Shown here: one piece after another, positions 1 to 9,135 of the stretch
How positions within the stretch are numbered: position 1 is the stretch's first letter
Layout: the number at the start of each line of letters is the position of its first letter
NCBI GenBank assembly: GCA_902634405.1
Contig: CACPJY010000005.1
Location: 1-64,000, forward strand
Direction: 5' to 3'
Source of the DNA: an uncultured Synechococcaceae cyanobacterium
GTDB lineage: Bacteria > Cyanobacteriota > Cyanobacteriia > PCC-6307 > Cyanobiaceae
DNA length: 64,000 nt
The notes under the pieces: model-generated
The model's input: only the letters and a program-made list of their open reading frames with translations
Databases searched by the model: none
Told to the model about the DNA's origin: nothing
Made by a program: the position numbers and the translations under genes

Positions 1-1293
1 ATGCCATTGGAAACCAAGCCAATTTGCAACTGATTTAAGCCCGTATTTTGTTAATGGTAGTCGCCAGTGTTTTCGCATTCTTTCTTGTACATCAACTAGA
101 CGTTTTTGCAGGTTTTTTAGTTCTATATCTGTCTCCCCAGAAAGCTTAGCCATTTTTGTAATTGCTAATGACTCTGTTTCCCCATAATGAAGGATTGGCC
201 AGTTGGGATATTTGTTTAACTTGTTTTTTAATCTTTCCCAGCATTGAAGCTCTCCATGCTCTTGAAGACAAAGTATTGGATGGTACGAATCTTGAGTGAA
301 ATCGTTGCCTTTAGTAGATTTTCTTGTCAGGCGTAGGAATCCATGTAGATAGTCGTGACATATGTCAGGGTCTGATTCAATGTCATATACCAACACTCCT
401 GGAGCTTCTTGTAACTCTGGAAGAGAAAGGGAATGATCAATATGTTCTATTAGGAAGTCTTTTTGAGACTTGGCTTGAGCAACTAGATCTGCTGCAATGT
501 TTTCGTGTCCTTTCCCATAAGGGATGAGGAGTTGAGCTAGTTCATTGGGATCAGTTTTGGCTAATTCATTCAGATTGCTAATACCTAACTCAAGAAGAAT
601 TTGATGTCGCTTGGCCCCTATCCCGCTAACTTCACTCAGGTGTCCTTGTAATTGGGCTTCTGTTTGGCAAGCTTCTCTCCATGAACATAGTGCGCATTTT
701 CTTCTATCAAGAATTATTGGTGGGGGAACGTCTTTTTTTAAATCAGAACTCAGTTTCTCAAGAGAATTGAAGAGTTGTTTTTTTAATGTCTCTGTAATTC
801 TTATGGGTTCTGGATTTATTCCTTTCTTGTTGAGACCAATTGCTAATCCTTCCGGAACGAAACTTCCTTGAAAACTCTCTAGTAAGTGGCTTGAGAGAGC
901 TAAAGCCAGGCGATGCTCTTTCGTCACTCTTTTCCCTTGAAAGCCAATTACTGGCCTATAGGAGAATTGGCCCCAGCGACTTTTGCCATCGACTCTGTGC
1001 AATAGGGGTGGATGTGCCGTAAGTGGTGTTCCATCGTATGTAAACCCTTTTAGTCTTAGCCCTAGAACACCTTCTGAACCTGCTGCACAGGCTTGTTCTC
1101 CTCTGAGCGGTTCACTTCTTAAGAGCTTTCTGAAGCTAAAGTGTTGTTGGCTGAGCTGCAAACTTCGATGGGCTGTCCAGACCCTTTGTTTGTTATCTCC
1201 ATGGTAATCAAGCCATGCACGGCGATGGCATCTCACCCAGCTGCGAAGTAGCCGGTCAGTAAGTATTTTGGAGTTGAGCGGGTTTTTATTCAT
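1..1293 (-). CDS. TM0106-family RecB-like nuclease (C-terminus cut by window edge)
   Basis: Partial: the frame is open for 431 codons from an ATG at 1293 to base 1 with no stop. I translated it by hand from the reverse complement. The N-terminal half looks like a Cas4/RecB-type nuclease. It has an early Cys in CHRRAWLDYHG and a later cluster CALCSWREACQ (C-x2-C-x5-C), the usual [4Fe-4S] ligands of this group. A helix-hairpin-helix-like stretch follows (SEVSGIGAKRHQILLELGI). The C-terminal part carries VLVYDIESDPD, the first acidic motif of the RNase H-like (DEDD) exonuclease domain seen in TM0106-family proteins. The role is probably DNA repair or end processing, but the biochemical substrate is not known to me. 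The gene is divergent from the phosphohexomutase gene at 1345. The family call is fairly sure, the function is not. Confidence 0.8.
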   Translation of the reverse strand, partial: MNKNPLNSKILTDRLLRSWVRCHRRAWLDYHGDNKQRVWTAHRSLQLSQQHFSFRKLLRSEPLRGEQACAAGSEGVLGLRLKGFTYDGTPLTAHPPLLHRVDGKSRWGQFSYRPVIGFQGKRVTKEHRLALALSSHLLESFQGSFVPEGLAIGLNKKGINPEPIRITETLKKQLFNSLEKLSSDLKKDVPPPIILDRRKCALCSWREACQTEAQLQGHLSEVSGIGAKRHQILLELGISNLNELAKTDPNELAQLLIPYGKGHENIAADLVAQAKSQKDFLIEHIDHSLSLPELQEAPGVLVYDIESDPDICHDYLHGFLRLTRKSTKGNDFTQDSYHPILCLQEHGELQCWERLKNKLNKYPNWPILHYGETESLAITKMAKLSGETDIELKNLQKRLVDVQERMRKHWRLPLTKYGLKSVANWLGFQWH

Positions 1294-1344
1294 TCGAGGA
1301 AGTTTGTTCGCTTTATCTCTAGATCCACCTCTCTTATTCTTGTC

Positions 1345-2808
1345 ATGATTTCGGCCCCATTGCCATTGGCCGCAGCTCCTATTCAATTCGGCACAGATGG
1401 CTGGAGAGGAGTTTTGGGAGTAGATATAACAATCGAAAGGCTATTAGCAGTTGCAAGGGCTGCCGCGCAAGAGTTGGCATTTCGTTGCCCAAATGAGCTG
1501 ATTAGTCGCAAAATTATTATTGGATACGATCGAAGGTTCTTGGCTCCTGAATTGGCAGCAGCAATAGCCTCTGCTGTTAGGGCCTGCGAGCTAGAGCCAT
1601 TCCTTACAAAAACTTCTGTCCCTACACCTGCCTGTAGTTGGGTGGTAGTTGAGCAAAAGGCTCTTGGTGCATTAGTTGTAACTGCTAGTCATAATCCTCC
1701 TGAATGGTTGGGACTGAAAATAAAAGGTCCGTTTGGTGGTTCTGTAGAAGGTGACTTCACAAATGCCGTTGAGCAAAGACTTTCTGCCAGCAAAATCACT
1801 ATTCCAGTTGGGGGTGAAACAAAGATTCTTGATGCCCGCGAAGATCATCTAAATGGATTGCGTAAAAAATTTGATATTCCCGAACTGCAACTTGGTCTAA
1901 AGAAAACTGGGATGAAAATAATTATCGACCCTATGCATGGTTCTGCAGCCGGTTGCATGCCTGAATTGTTAGGTGACAGCACAAATGAGTTTGTACATGA
2001 AATCAGGAGTCAGAGAGACCCATTGTTTGGAGGAAGGCCCCCTGAGCCTTTGGCTAAAAATTTGAATCGGTTAATTCAGAGCGTCAAAGAATCAAATGCT
2101 TTAGGGACCCCAGCTATTGGGATCGCATTTGATGGCGATGGAGACAGGATTGCTGCAGTTGATGAGTTTGGGCGTTTTTGTAGCACTCAGTTGCTTATGC
2201 CTATCTTGATTGATCATTTGGCACGAGTTAGGAAGCTACCTGGCAAGGTTGTCAAAACTGTTAGTGGAGGTGATTTGATGAGGCTTGTTGCTGAGAATCT
2301 AGAAAGAGAAGTTCTAGAGCTACCTGTTGGCTTCAAGCACATTGCTGCTGAAATGCTTGCTGGTGAGATATTGATTGGTGGTGAAGAGTCTGGAGGAGTG
2401 GGTTTTGGTGGACATATTCCTGAAAGAGATGCACTGTTTGCAGCTTTAACTCTTCTTCAGGCAATAGTTGATGGGGGAAAGTTACTTGGTGAGAGGATTG
2501 ATGAGTTGCAAAAGAAATTTGGGGGAGCAAGCCTTTTTGAAAGAATTGATTTAAGACTCCCGAATATGGATTCTCGAAAACGTTTGGAAGCATTACTTTC
2601 TAATACTCCTCCTAAAGAGGTTGCGGGACAACTTGTTCGTGAAGTATCCAGGAAAGATGGAGTTAAGTTGAGAATGGGGGATCATCATTGGTTGATGATG
2701 AGATTCTCTGGAACTGAACCATTGTTGAGACTTTATTGTGAGGCGCCAACTCAAGGTGAACTCAAAAAAGATTTATCTTGGGCAGTGAAGTTTGCCAATA
2801 ATTCATAA
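1345..2808 (+). CDS. Alpha-D-phosphohexomutase (phosphoglucomutase/phosphomannomutase)
   Basis: 487 residues, full length for the family. It interconverts hexose 1- and 6-phosphates in the cytosol, feeding sugar-nucleotide synthesis. All four active-site signatures are visible: the phosphoserine loop TASHNPPEW (about residue 113), the metal loop DGDGDR (about 263), the sugar-specificity loop GGEESGG (about 347) and the phosphate-binding loop RFSGTEPLLRLY near the C-terminus. The N-terminal FGTDGWRG is also typical. The sequence does not settle whether glucose, mannose or glucosamine phosphate is preferred. The start is the first ATG, and rdgB follows after 5 bases, so the two are probably co-transcribed. 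It may supply precursors to the polysaccharide locus further right. Confidence 0.9.
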   Translation: MISAPLPLAAAPIQFGTDGWRGVLGVDITIERLLAVARAAAQELAFRCPNELISRKIIIGYDRRFLAPELAAAIASAVRACELEPFLTKTSVPTPACSWVVVEQKALGALVVTASHNPPEWLGLKIKGPFGGSVEGDFTNAVEQRLSASKITIPVGGETKILDAREDHLNGLRKKFDIPELQLGLKKTGMKIIIDPMHGSAAGCMPELLGDSTNEFVHEIRSQRDPLFGGRPPEPLAKNLNRLIQSVKESNALGTPAIGIAFDGDGDRIAAVDEFGRFCSTQLLMPILIDHLARVRKLPGKVVKTVSGGDLMRLVAENLEREVLELPVGFKHIAAEMLAGEILIGGEESGGVGFGGHIPERDALFAALTLLQAIVDGGKLLGERIDELQKKFGGASLFERIDLRLPNMDSRKRLEALLSNTPPKEVAGQLVREVSRKDGVKLRMGDHHWLMMRFSGTEPLLRLYCEAPTQGELKKDLSWAVKFANNS

Positions 2809-2813
2809 CTTTT

Positions 2814-3419
2814 ATGGAACTTCCTCCAAAAAAACTTGTTATTGCTAGTAGTAATAAAGGTAAAATTAATGAGTTTCAAAAATTTTTTGATTCTTTTTCG
2901 ATAGAAATAGTTTCTCAACCAGATGGGATTGAAGTTGAAGAGTCAGGAAATACATTTTTAGAAAATGCTAGTTTAAAGGCAACTTCAATCGCAAGTTCAA
3001 CTAATACATTGGCGATTGCAGATGATTCTGGCCTTAGCGTTACAGCGCTTTCTGGGCGTCCAGGAATTTATTCTTCTAGATATGCAAATACTGACTTGGA
3101 ACGAATAAATCGCCTTTTGAATGAATTAGAGGGCGAGGTGAACCGCCAGGCTTATTTTACTTGTGCTCTTTGCATTGCTTCTCCTAAGAAAGAAGCTTTG
3201 ATTGAAGTTGAAGGAGTTTGTAGGGGAAATATTACTTTAGAAATGAGAGGGACGCAGGGATTTGGTTATGATCCTGTATTTGAAGTTTTAGATACAGGCC
3301 AGACTTATGCTGAGATGTCTATCTCTCAGAAAATGAATCATGGGCATAGAGGTAAGGCTTTAAAATTATTAAAACCTAAGCTCCAAGAAGTCTTAGCATT
3401 AAGAACAAAAATAAAATAA
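2814..3419 (+). CDS. rdgB: XTP/dITP diphosphatase (RdgB/HAM1 family)
   Basis: 201 residues, normal length. It hydrolyses non-canonical purine nucleotides (ITP, dITP, XTP) to monophosphates and keeps them out of DNA and RNA. The signatures are the N-terminal nucleotide-binding segment VIASSNKGKINEF, the metal-binding ADDSGL with GRPGIYSSRYA, and the late GFGYDPVF loop. It lies 5 bases downstream of the phosphohexomutase gene on the same strand and probably belongs to the same transcript. The convergent carotenoid oxygenase gene ends 62 bases beyond it. No clear hairpin terminator is seen, only an AT-rich gap. Confidence 0.95.
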   Translation: MELPPKKLVIASSNKGKINEFQKFFDSFSIEIVSQPDGIEVEESGNTFLENASLKATSIASSTNTLAIADDSGLSVTALSGRPGIYSSRYANTDLERINRLLNELEGEVNRQAYFTCALCIASPKKEALIEVEGVCRGNITLEMRGTQGFGYDPVFEVLDTGQTYAEMSISQKMNHGHRGKALKLLKPKLQEVLALRTKIK

Positions 3420-3481
3420 TTTATAGATTAACTTAAGCCTTTAAAAAATTATAAAAAATATCTATTGGATTTTACATAGGG

Positions 3482-4942
3482 CTATAAGCTCACCCAACTG
3501 CCATGTAAGCCATAAGGGATGCCAATGGGCAATTCCAGGACGGCTAATTCTTCTAGATTATTGGCTTTCAAAATAATTAGATCAGTACCTTTTCGAGCAC
3601 TATTCCAAATTAAAACTAAAACCCAACCATTATCTTCTTCTTTAGACATAGGATTAGGCACCATCAATGGTTCTCCAACAAATCCTCTAGGTGAACAAGA
3701 CCAAATGCATTCGTCACCATTTCTTAGGTTTAATTTTTTAATAGCTTGAAGAGGTCCATTCCCAGTTTTCTGTTCAGCAATAGCCATCCAAGCAAAAGTA
3801 GCTTTTAGGCCTTGGTAATTCGGATTTACCATCCCGAATTCGCAACATTGTTGACTAAGGACATTGGTAGTGAGATCTCCGCTTTTGATGTTTAAGCAGC
3901 ATTGTTTAAGAATGCCTTCAGGTAGATCATCAAAGTTGATAGTCCTGAAATCCTTATCTGGTCCAATGCTAGGGAAATCCTTGTAATAAATACTTTCGAT
4001 GAATATCTTTTCGCTTTCTTCCCAGGCGTTTAGATGGTGAAAAACGAAGCCTTCAGGTGCAGAAAACTCTTGAGGAGGTTGCCCTGCGAAGGTACCATTG
4101 TCCCTTGGAATTAGAAAAAACTTTGCAACCCCATTTCGTTGTGAGCTAAGACATTGAGCAGCACCTTTTTGACCTAGAACAAATGGAATTGGATTGAATG
4201 AAATAGCATTTTGCAAAAAGATTGCCCAGTTTGGTGTAATTGCAAAATCGTGTAGAAAGGCGAAACCACTTAAATTTTCTTCCCTTTTACTTATTAATTC
4301 ACCTTCTTTTTCTCCTTCAAGAATGAATTCAAAGAGGCTTACTTTGCTTTGAGGTCCAGCTGAAACACCAAAAGACACCATTTTTTTTTGGCCATGATGA
4401 CCTGGGTCCAATCTGGGATGAGCGCTGAATGGTTCATTGGCTTTTAGAGCTCCACCAAGATTTGAAAGGCCCTTTGTCTCTAAAGAAATTGGATCTAAGC
4501 TGTGTGGACTAGCGGCCTCCCAAAGGGCCAAAAGCTCGCCGCCTAGCTTTACAACATTTGTATTTGCGATATTTTTTAATCTCGTATCAAAAATGTTTGA
4601 CAATATTCCTCCTGCCTTTTGAGTGCCAAAAACCCCTCTGTAAAGAAATTGACCAGCACTTTCTTCTTCGGACCATTCTTTAGAGCGAACAAAACGATTG
4701 CTGAACTTTGCTTCTCCATTAGAGAACATAAGAGCAGCAATCATTCCATCTCCATCAAATGGGTGATGAACCCAATGACCAGATCTTTCAAGACGTCCAG
4801 GTCCATTACGGTACATGACCCCCTTTAGACCTAAAGGGACGTTTCCTTTTTTTAGATGTAGCGGACTATTAATTAGTTCTTTTTCGACGGTGAAGTAACC
4901 GCTGGCCCAGTCATTCTTGCTAAAGGACACTTGAAGTTCCAT
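3482..4942 (-). CDS. Carotenoid cleavage dioxygenase (RPE65/CCD family)
   Basis: 486 residues. The family consists of non-haem Fe(II) enzymes that cleave carotenoids or apocarotenoids oxidatively. The seven-bladed propeller usually supplies four iron-binding histidines. Candidates here are in AHPRLDPGHH (about residue 173), FLHDFAIT, VFHHLNAWE (about 300) and, at the extreme C-terminus, YGLHGSW (His about 480). The N-terminal HHPFDGDGM block is also typical. Substrate and cleavage position cannot be read from sequence: retinal formation from apocarotenals and colour or signal apocarotenoid formation are both possible. No opsin gene is in the window. It starts at an ATG at 4942 and stands apart from hisB downstream by 55 bases. 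Confidence 0.9.
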   Translation of the reverse strand: MELQVSFSKNDWASGYFTVEKELINSPLHLKKGNVPLGLKGVMYRNGPGRLERSGHWVHHPFDGDGMIAALMFSNGEAKFSNRFVRSKEWSEEESAGQFLYRGVFGTQKAGGILSNIFDTRLKNIANTNVVKLGGELLALWEAASPHSLDPISLETKGLSNLGGALKANEPFSAHPRLDPGHHGQKKMVSFGVSAGPQSKVSLFEFILEGEKEGELISKREENLSGFAFLHDFAITPNWAIFLQNAISFNPIPFVLGQKGAAQCLSSQRNGVAKFFLIPRDNGTFAGQPPQEFSAPEGFVFHHLNAWEESEKIFIESIYYKDFPSIGPDKDFRTINFDDLPEGILKQCCLNIKSGDLTTNVLSQQCCEFGMVNPNYQGLKATFAWMAIAEQKTGNGPLQAIKKLNLRNGDECIWSCSPRGFVGEPLMVPNPMSKEEDNGWVLVLIWNSARKGTDLIILKANNLEELAVLELPIGIPYGLHGSWVSL

Positions 4943-4997
4943 AAATATATAAGTTGATTTGAGATTCTAGAAAAGATACTGATGTTTTGATCGATTC

Positions 4998-5606
4998 TTA
5001 GCCTGCTTGTTCTAGTACGCCTTTGCTGCTAGGTATTGCCTCAGCTCGTCGGCTGTCAATCTCTACAGCCATACGTAATGCCCTTGAAAATGCTTTAAAG
5101 CATGCTTCGACAATATGGTGGGAATTACTTCCATGCAATTGACGAATATGCAAGGTTAATCCTGAATTATTCACTACTGCGACAAAAAATTCTTTAACTA
5201 ATTCTGTGTCATAAGTCCCAATCCTTTCTGTGGGAATCTCAAGCAAATAACTTAGATGAGGGCGGCCAGAGCAATCCAAAGAGACTTGAACTAATGCTTC
5301 ATCTAGAGGTGCAATGAAATGTCCAAAGCGGTTAATCCCACGCCGGTCTCCAAGGGCTTGAGACAGTGCCTGCCCAATTGCAATCCCTACATCTTCATTT
5401 GTGTGATGGTCATCGATATGGGTGTCACCATTTGCTTTGATTCTTAGATCAATCAGTCCATGACTGGAAATCTGATGGAGCATGTGATCTAGGAAGGCAA
5501 CACCAGTTGCAATATTGCAAGAGCCGTTGCCATCAAGATTTAATTGGACCGAAACATCAGTTTCGTTTGTTTTGCGATGAATATTCCCTTGTCTATTTGA
5601 ATTCAT
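4998..5606 (-). CDS. hisB: Imidazoleglycerol-phosphate dehydratase
   Basis: 202 residues, the length of the monofunctional enzyme (no phosphatase domain). It dehydrates imidazole glycerol phosphate to imidazole acetol phosphate in histidine biosynthesis. The metal-binding His-rich motifs are clear: [13 protein letters not shown] and [18 protein letters not shown] in the first half, then the mirrored [21 protein letters not shown] in the second, as expected for the duplicated HisB fold. It starts at an ATG at 5606. fabI lies 36 bases upstream on the same strand, so the two may share a transcript although the pathways differ. Confidence 0.97.
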   Translation of the reverse strand: MNSNRQGNIHRKTNETDVSVQLNLDGNGSCNIATGVAFLDHMLHQISSHGLIDLRIKANGDTHIDDHHTNEDVGIAIGQALSQALGDRRGINRFGHFIAPLDEALVQVSLDCSGRPHLSYLLEIPTERIGTYDTELVKEFFVAVVNNSGLTLHIRQLHGSNSHHIVEACFKAFSRALRMAVEIDSRRAEAIPSSKGVLEQAG

Positions 5607-5642
5607 ATGAACACTCGAATCAGGTTGATGGTTTTTTGGGGA

Positions 5643-6425
5643 TTACATCCCATTAATGCAGTAACCAGAGTCCACATAGATAGTTTGACCAGAAATACCA
5701 CTTGAAAGATCGCTTAGCAAGAAAGCAGCTGTATTTCCAACCTCTATTTGACTGACTGTTCGCCTTAGAGGTGCCTTTTCTTCGACATTGTGGATCATAT
5801 CTAATATCCCCCCTATAGCTGAACTTGCCAATGTTCGGATTGGGCCCGCACTTATTGCATTGACTCGAACTTGCTTGTAGGGGCCAAGTTCTGCAGAAAG
5901 GTATCTAACCGATGCTTCTAAAGCAGCTTTGGCTACTCCCATCACGTTGTAATTAGGAATTGCTCTTTCAGCCCCTAGATAGGTCAAGGTTATAACGCTT
6001 GCACCCTCATTAAAGAGAGGTTTAGCTCGTTTGCAAAGAGGCGCAAGAGAGTATGCGCTAATTTCTAATGCCCGAGAAAACCCCTCTGCAGTCGTAGCGC
6101 TGTAATCGCCTATTAACTCTTCTTTGCCTGCGAATGCAAGACAGTGAACTAAACCATCTAAATGCCCCCATTCTTTTGCAATGGTTGCGAAAACTTCTTC
6201 CATTTGTGAGTCATCTTGGACATTGAGTGGCAGGAAAAGAGTTGGTTTTAAAGGTGCTGTTAAATCTTTGACTTTTGCTTCAAAACGCCCTTTCTCATCT
6301 GGGAGATATGTGACTCCTAGCTCTGCACCTGCTGCTTTCAGTTGTTGCGCAATGCCCCATGCAATGGAGCGATTGTTGGCGATTCCTGTTACCAGGATCT
6401 TTTTATCACTTAAATCGAGAAGCAT
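5643..6425 (-). CDS. fabI: Enoyl-[acyl-carrier-protein] reductase (NADH), FabI
   Basis: 260 residues, full length. It performs the last reduction of each fatty-acid elongation cycle on acyl-ACP in the cytosol. It is an atypical short-chain dehydrogenase: the nucleotide-binding start is VTGIANNRSIAWGIAQQL, and the catalytic Y-x6-K reads YNVMGVAK (about residues 156-163), followed by ALEASVRYLSAELGP. The C-terminal GQTIYVDSGYCINGM is characteristic. It starts at an ATG at 6425. The 231 bases between it and the divergent thioredoxin-like gene at 6657 hold the promoter region for both; small frames there look spurious. Confidence 0.97.
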   Translation of the reverse strand: MLLDLSDKKILVTGIANNRSIAWGIAQQLKAAGAELGVTYLPDEKGRFEAKVKDLTAPLKPTLFLPLNVQDDSQMEEVFATIAKEWGHLDGLVHCLAFAGKEELIGDYSATTAEGFSRALEISAYSLAPLCKRAKPLFNEGASVITLTYLGAERAIPNYNVMGVAKAALEASVRYLSAELGPYKQVRVNAISAGPIRTLASSAIGGILDMIHNVEEKAPLRRTVSQIEVGNTAAFLLSDLSSGISGQTIYVDSGYCINGM

Positions 6426-6656
6426 CTGGACCTAGTGCTTGAAGGTTTTAAGAATTCTCGCTCACTGCCTACCCTGACTTGCTTAGATTGTGCAATAAAT
6501 AAAAATCTTTTTGGTTGGGACAGTTGTTTCTTCTTTTCAACAATGGAATTTTCAAGAAGCAGCTCTCGATAGCAAATGTAACTTTTGGATTTAGGAAGTT
6601 CCTTGCTATACCTTTTCCTAGAAGGTTTTTCACCCATTGAAAAGGGTTCATAGCGT

Positions 6657-7277
6657 ATGGTCAAAACTGCTTCCACAATGCTCTCTTTGGGTACAGAATT
6701 ACCGGATTTTGACCTTCCCTTAATACACCCAACCTCTTATGGAATAGATATCAATTATAAATCTGCTGAGATTATTAGCAGTAGAACCTTGGTTGAGAAA
6801 CCTCTTTTGATAATGGCTATATGCGCACATTGTCCTTTTGTTCAGCATATTGAGGAGGAGGTGACCCGCTTAGCAAAAGATTACAGGGATTATCTTCAGA
6901 TAATTGCTTTTTCCAGCAACAGTTTGCGGACTCATCCAAATGATGGACCAAAGTATTTAGTTGCTCAGGCCCAAAAACATGATTGGGGTTTTCCTTATCT
7001 GTTTGATGAGGGACAGATTTTTGCTAGAGCTCTTAAAGCTGCCTGTACTCCAGATTTTTATTTGTTTGCTCCCTCCCTAGATGGTGGTTTGAGGCTTCAA
7101 TACCGTGGCCAGCTAGATGACAGCCGTCCTGGGAATAACCTACCTGTAACAGGGGAGGATCTCAGAAAGGCTTTAAAGGCTGTCTTGTCTGGGCGGCCTG
7201 TATGTTCAGAACAGAAGCCATCTATTGGTTGCAATATCAAATGGCATCCAGGTCAAGAGCCACCCTGGTTTGGCTAA
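6657..7277 (+). CDS. Thioredoxin-like / AhpC-TSA family protein
   Basis: 206 residues. The fold is a peroxiredoxin/thioredoxin type: GTELPDFDLPL at the N-terminus and a CxxC-like active site in MAICAHCPFVQHIEEEV (about residues 58-61), followed by IIAFSSNSLRTHPNDGP and the conserved cis-proline region AACTPDFYLF. Two further cysteines occur near the C-terminus (CSEQKPSIGCNIKW). Such proteins are thiol-dependent reductases or resistance factors, and the specific partner is unknown. There is no signal peptide, so it is probably cytosolic. The first ATG (6657) is used here; a second in-frame ATG is at 6678. The gene ends 44 bases before the DegT-type gene. Confidence 0.85.
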   Translation: MVKTASTMLSLGTELPDFDLPLIHPTSYGIDINYKSAEIISSRTLVEKPLLIMAICAHCPFVQHIEEEVTRLAKDYRDYLQIIAFSSNSLRTHPNDGPKYLVAQAQKHDWGFPYLFDEGQIFARALKAACTPDFYLFAPSLDGGLRLQYRGQLDDSRPGNNLPVTGEDLRKALKAVLSGRPVCSEQKPSIGCNIKWHPGQEPPWFG

Positions 7278-7321
7278 GTACTAGGCAACCTTTTCATTTG
7301 TTTCGCCTGCATCAATCCTTC

Positions 7322-8509
7322 ATGCATGTTCCTCCGTTTAGCCTTTCCGATCAGATCTCCGAGTTGGGACCGGAGCTAGACGCTGCAGTCTTGAAGGTAC
7401 TGCGAAGTGGGCAATACATAGGTGGGGAGGTGATTCAAACCTTTGAAAAGGCTTTTGCAAAAGTGCTTAATGTACCTTTTGTAATTGGATGTAATAGCGG
7501 AACTGATGCTTTGGTTTTAGCTTTAAGGGCTTTAGATATAGGGGAAGGGGATGAAGTAATTACTTGTTCATTTAGTTTTTTTGCCACCTCTGAGGCAATA
7601 AGCATTGTTGGGGCAAAACCGATCTTTGTGGATGTTGAACCATCTACTTATTTAATTGATCTTGAACAAATAGAAAGTGTTATTTCCACTAAGACGAAAG
7701 CTATTTTGCCCGTTCATCTTTTCGGAAGGCCTGTAGACATGGAACGACTTATGGATTTTGCTAGGAGGCATAAACTAAAAGTTATTGAAGATTGTGCACA
7801 AGCCACAGGCTCTTCTTGGGCAGGCCGACCTGTAGGCAGTTGGGGTGATGTTGGTTGTTTTAGTTTTTTCCCTACAAAAAACCTTGGTGCAGCTGGGGAT
7901 GCTGGTGCAGTCGCAACAAATGATGGTTCAATCGCAAAAAGGATAAGAGAACTTGCTGTACATGGTATGCCGCGTAGATATGTTCATGCTGAGTTGGGGT
8001 ATAACAGTCGCCTTGATGCGATGCAAGCGGCGGTCTTAAATGTTAAATTACCTAAGCTTTTTGATTGGATCGAAAAGCGGAAATTGATAGCAAAGCGATA
8101 CGATGATTCTCTTAAAGATATTCCATATTTTCAACTGCCATCACAAGCTTTGAAAAGTGGAATTGTTCACTCCTGGAACCAATATGTTATACGAGTGAGC
8201 AATTTCTCCCAAAAAGGATCAAGTAATAAAAAAGATTTAAGTTCATTGGGAGTGGACCAAAAATCCTTTTCCCTAAATCATTCCCGTGACTTATTTAAGG
8301 AGATTCTGCAGTCAAAAGGTATTAATACTATTATTTACTACCCAATCCCAATTCATAAGCAGCCAGCTTACTCAAACTCCTCGCAGGCTTTAACTAATCT
8401 CCCCATTACCGAATCTCTTTGTAAACAGGTTTTAAGTCTTCCAATATTTCCTGAGTTAACTTTACAGCAGCAAGATTATGTGATTGATCAGATAAAATAT
8501 TTAGTGTAA
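7322..8509 (+). CDS. DegT/DnrJ/EryC1/StrS-family PLP-dependent aminotransferase
   Basis: 395 residues from the chosen ATG. The open frame reaches back to 7202, but the first 40 codons overlap the preceding gene and do not look like protein, while from 7322 the typical start (VPPFSLSDQI, then LRSGQYIGG) begins. The family transfers an amino group from glutamate to keto-sugar nucleotides. The motifs are CNSGTDALVLALRAL (PLP phosphate contact), VIEDCAQATGSSW (PLP ring Asp) and SFFPTKNLGAAGDAGA with the Schiff-base Lys (about residue 185). It may make an amino sugar for a surface glycan. The nearest sugar-polymer genes are more than 12 kb away, so the pathway is uncertain. Confidence 0.9.
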   Translation: MHVPPFSLSDQISELGPELDAAVLKVLRSGQYIGGEVIQTFEKAFAKVLNVPFVIGCNSGTDALVLALRALDIGEGDEVITCSFSFFATSEAISIVGAKPIFVDVEPSTYLIDLEQIESVISTKTKAILPVHLFGRPVDMERLMDFARRHKLKVIEDCAQATGSSWAGRPVGSWGDVGCFSFFPTKNLGAAGDAGAVATNDGSIAKRIRELAVHGMPRRYVHAELGYNSRLDAMQAAVLNVKLPKLFDWIEKRKLIAKRYDDSLKDIPYFQLPSQALKSGIVHSWNQYVIRVSNFSQKGSSNKKDLSSLGVDQKSFSLNHSRDLFKEILQSKGINTIIYYPIPIHKQPAYSNSSQALTNLPITESLCKQVLSLPIFPELTLQQQDYVIDQIKYLV

Positions 8510-8548
8510 GGCTGGGAAAATATTTTTTATACTTTTTAGAATTTAATT

Positions 8549-9109
8549 TCAGCTCTCAAGCTTTGCTTTGGCTAGATACCAGGCAGTAATGGTTTTTCCA
8601 TCTATCATATCTGCTCCATTGATGAATAAATCATCTAGTTCTTTGAAGCTCATATGTAGAACTTCAAGATCTTCATCATCATCTCCTTGGGGAGGCGATG
8701 AGAGCTTTTTAAGTTCGCGTGCCAGGAAAATATGAATTATTTCATCTGAATATCCTGGGCAAGGCATCATTGTTCCTAAAGAGTCCCAGATCGAAGCTGT
8801 ATATCCAGCTTCCTCAGCGAGTTCTCTCTTCATGGAATCCAGAGGATTTTCGGCTGTTTCCAGCGTGCCAGCAGGGAATTCCAGAACTCTTCTGCCAACT
8901 GCAAAACGGTATTGGCGGAGAATTACAACATTTCCTTCATTTGTAATTGGTACTGCTAGGGAAGCGCCAGGATGTCGAATCATCCCGAAGGTTTTTGCTA
9001 TCCCGATAGGGAGCTTGATTTTGTTGACCTCGAATCGGATTTTTTTTGCTTCAAGGCAGGAAATCTCCTCTAAAATTTTTGGAGGTTCAGGTTGATTGAA
9101 GTTTGTCAA
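8549..9109 (-). CDS. NUDIX hydrolase (ADP-ribose pyrophosphatase-like)
   Basis: 186 residues. The NUDIX box G-x5-E-x7-R-E-x2-E-E-x-G is intact, running from GTLETAE to RELAEEAGY (about residues 81-104). The preceding VVILRQYRFAVGRRVLEFPAG is typical of ADP-ribose or ADP-sugar pyrophosphatases, which split ADP-ribose into AMP and ribose 5-phosphate. The frame begins with TTG at 9109. No in-frame ATG occurs before Met43, which would remove conserved sequence, so TTG is likely the true start. The gene lies 26 bases downstream of folK on the same strand and is probably co-transcribed with it. Confidence 0.92.
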   Translation of the reverse strand: MTNFNQPEPPKILEEISCLEAKKIRFEVNKIKLPIGIAKTFGMIRHPGASLAVPITNEGNVVILRQYRFAVGRRVLEFPAGTLETAENPLDSMKRELAEEAGYTASIWDSLGTMMPCPGYSDEIIHIFLARELKKLSSPPQGDDDEDLEVLHMSFKELDDLFINGADMIDGKTITAWYLAKAKLES

Positions 9110-9135
9110 TTTTTAGTTGTTTAGTTTCTCTATCT

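Noticed and set aside
6410-6676. 88-codon minus-strand frame between fabI and the thioredoxin-like gene
   Set aside because: It overlaps both neighbours' starts, has no family-like segments, and a second overlapping frame exists there; it reads as a promoter region.
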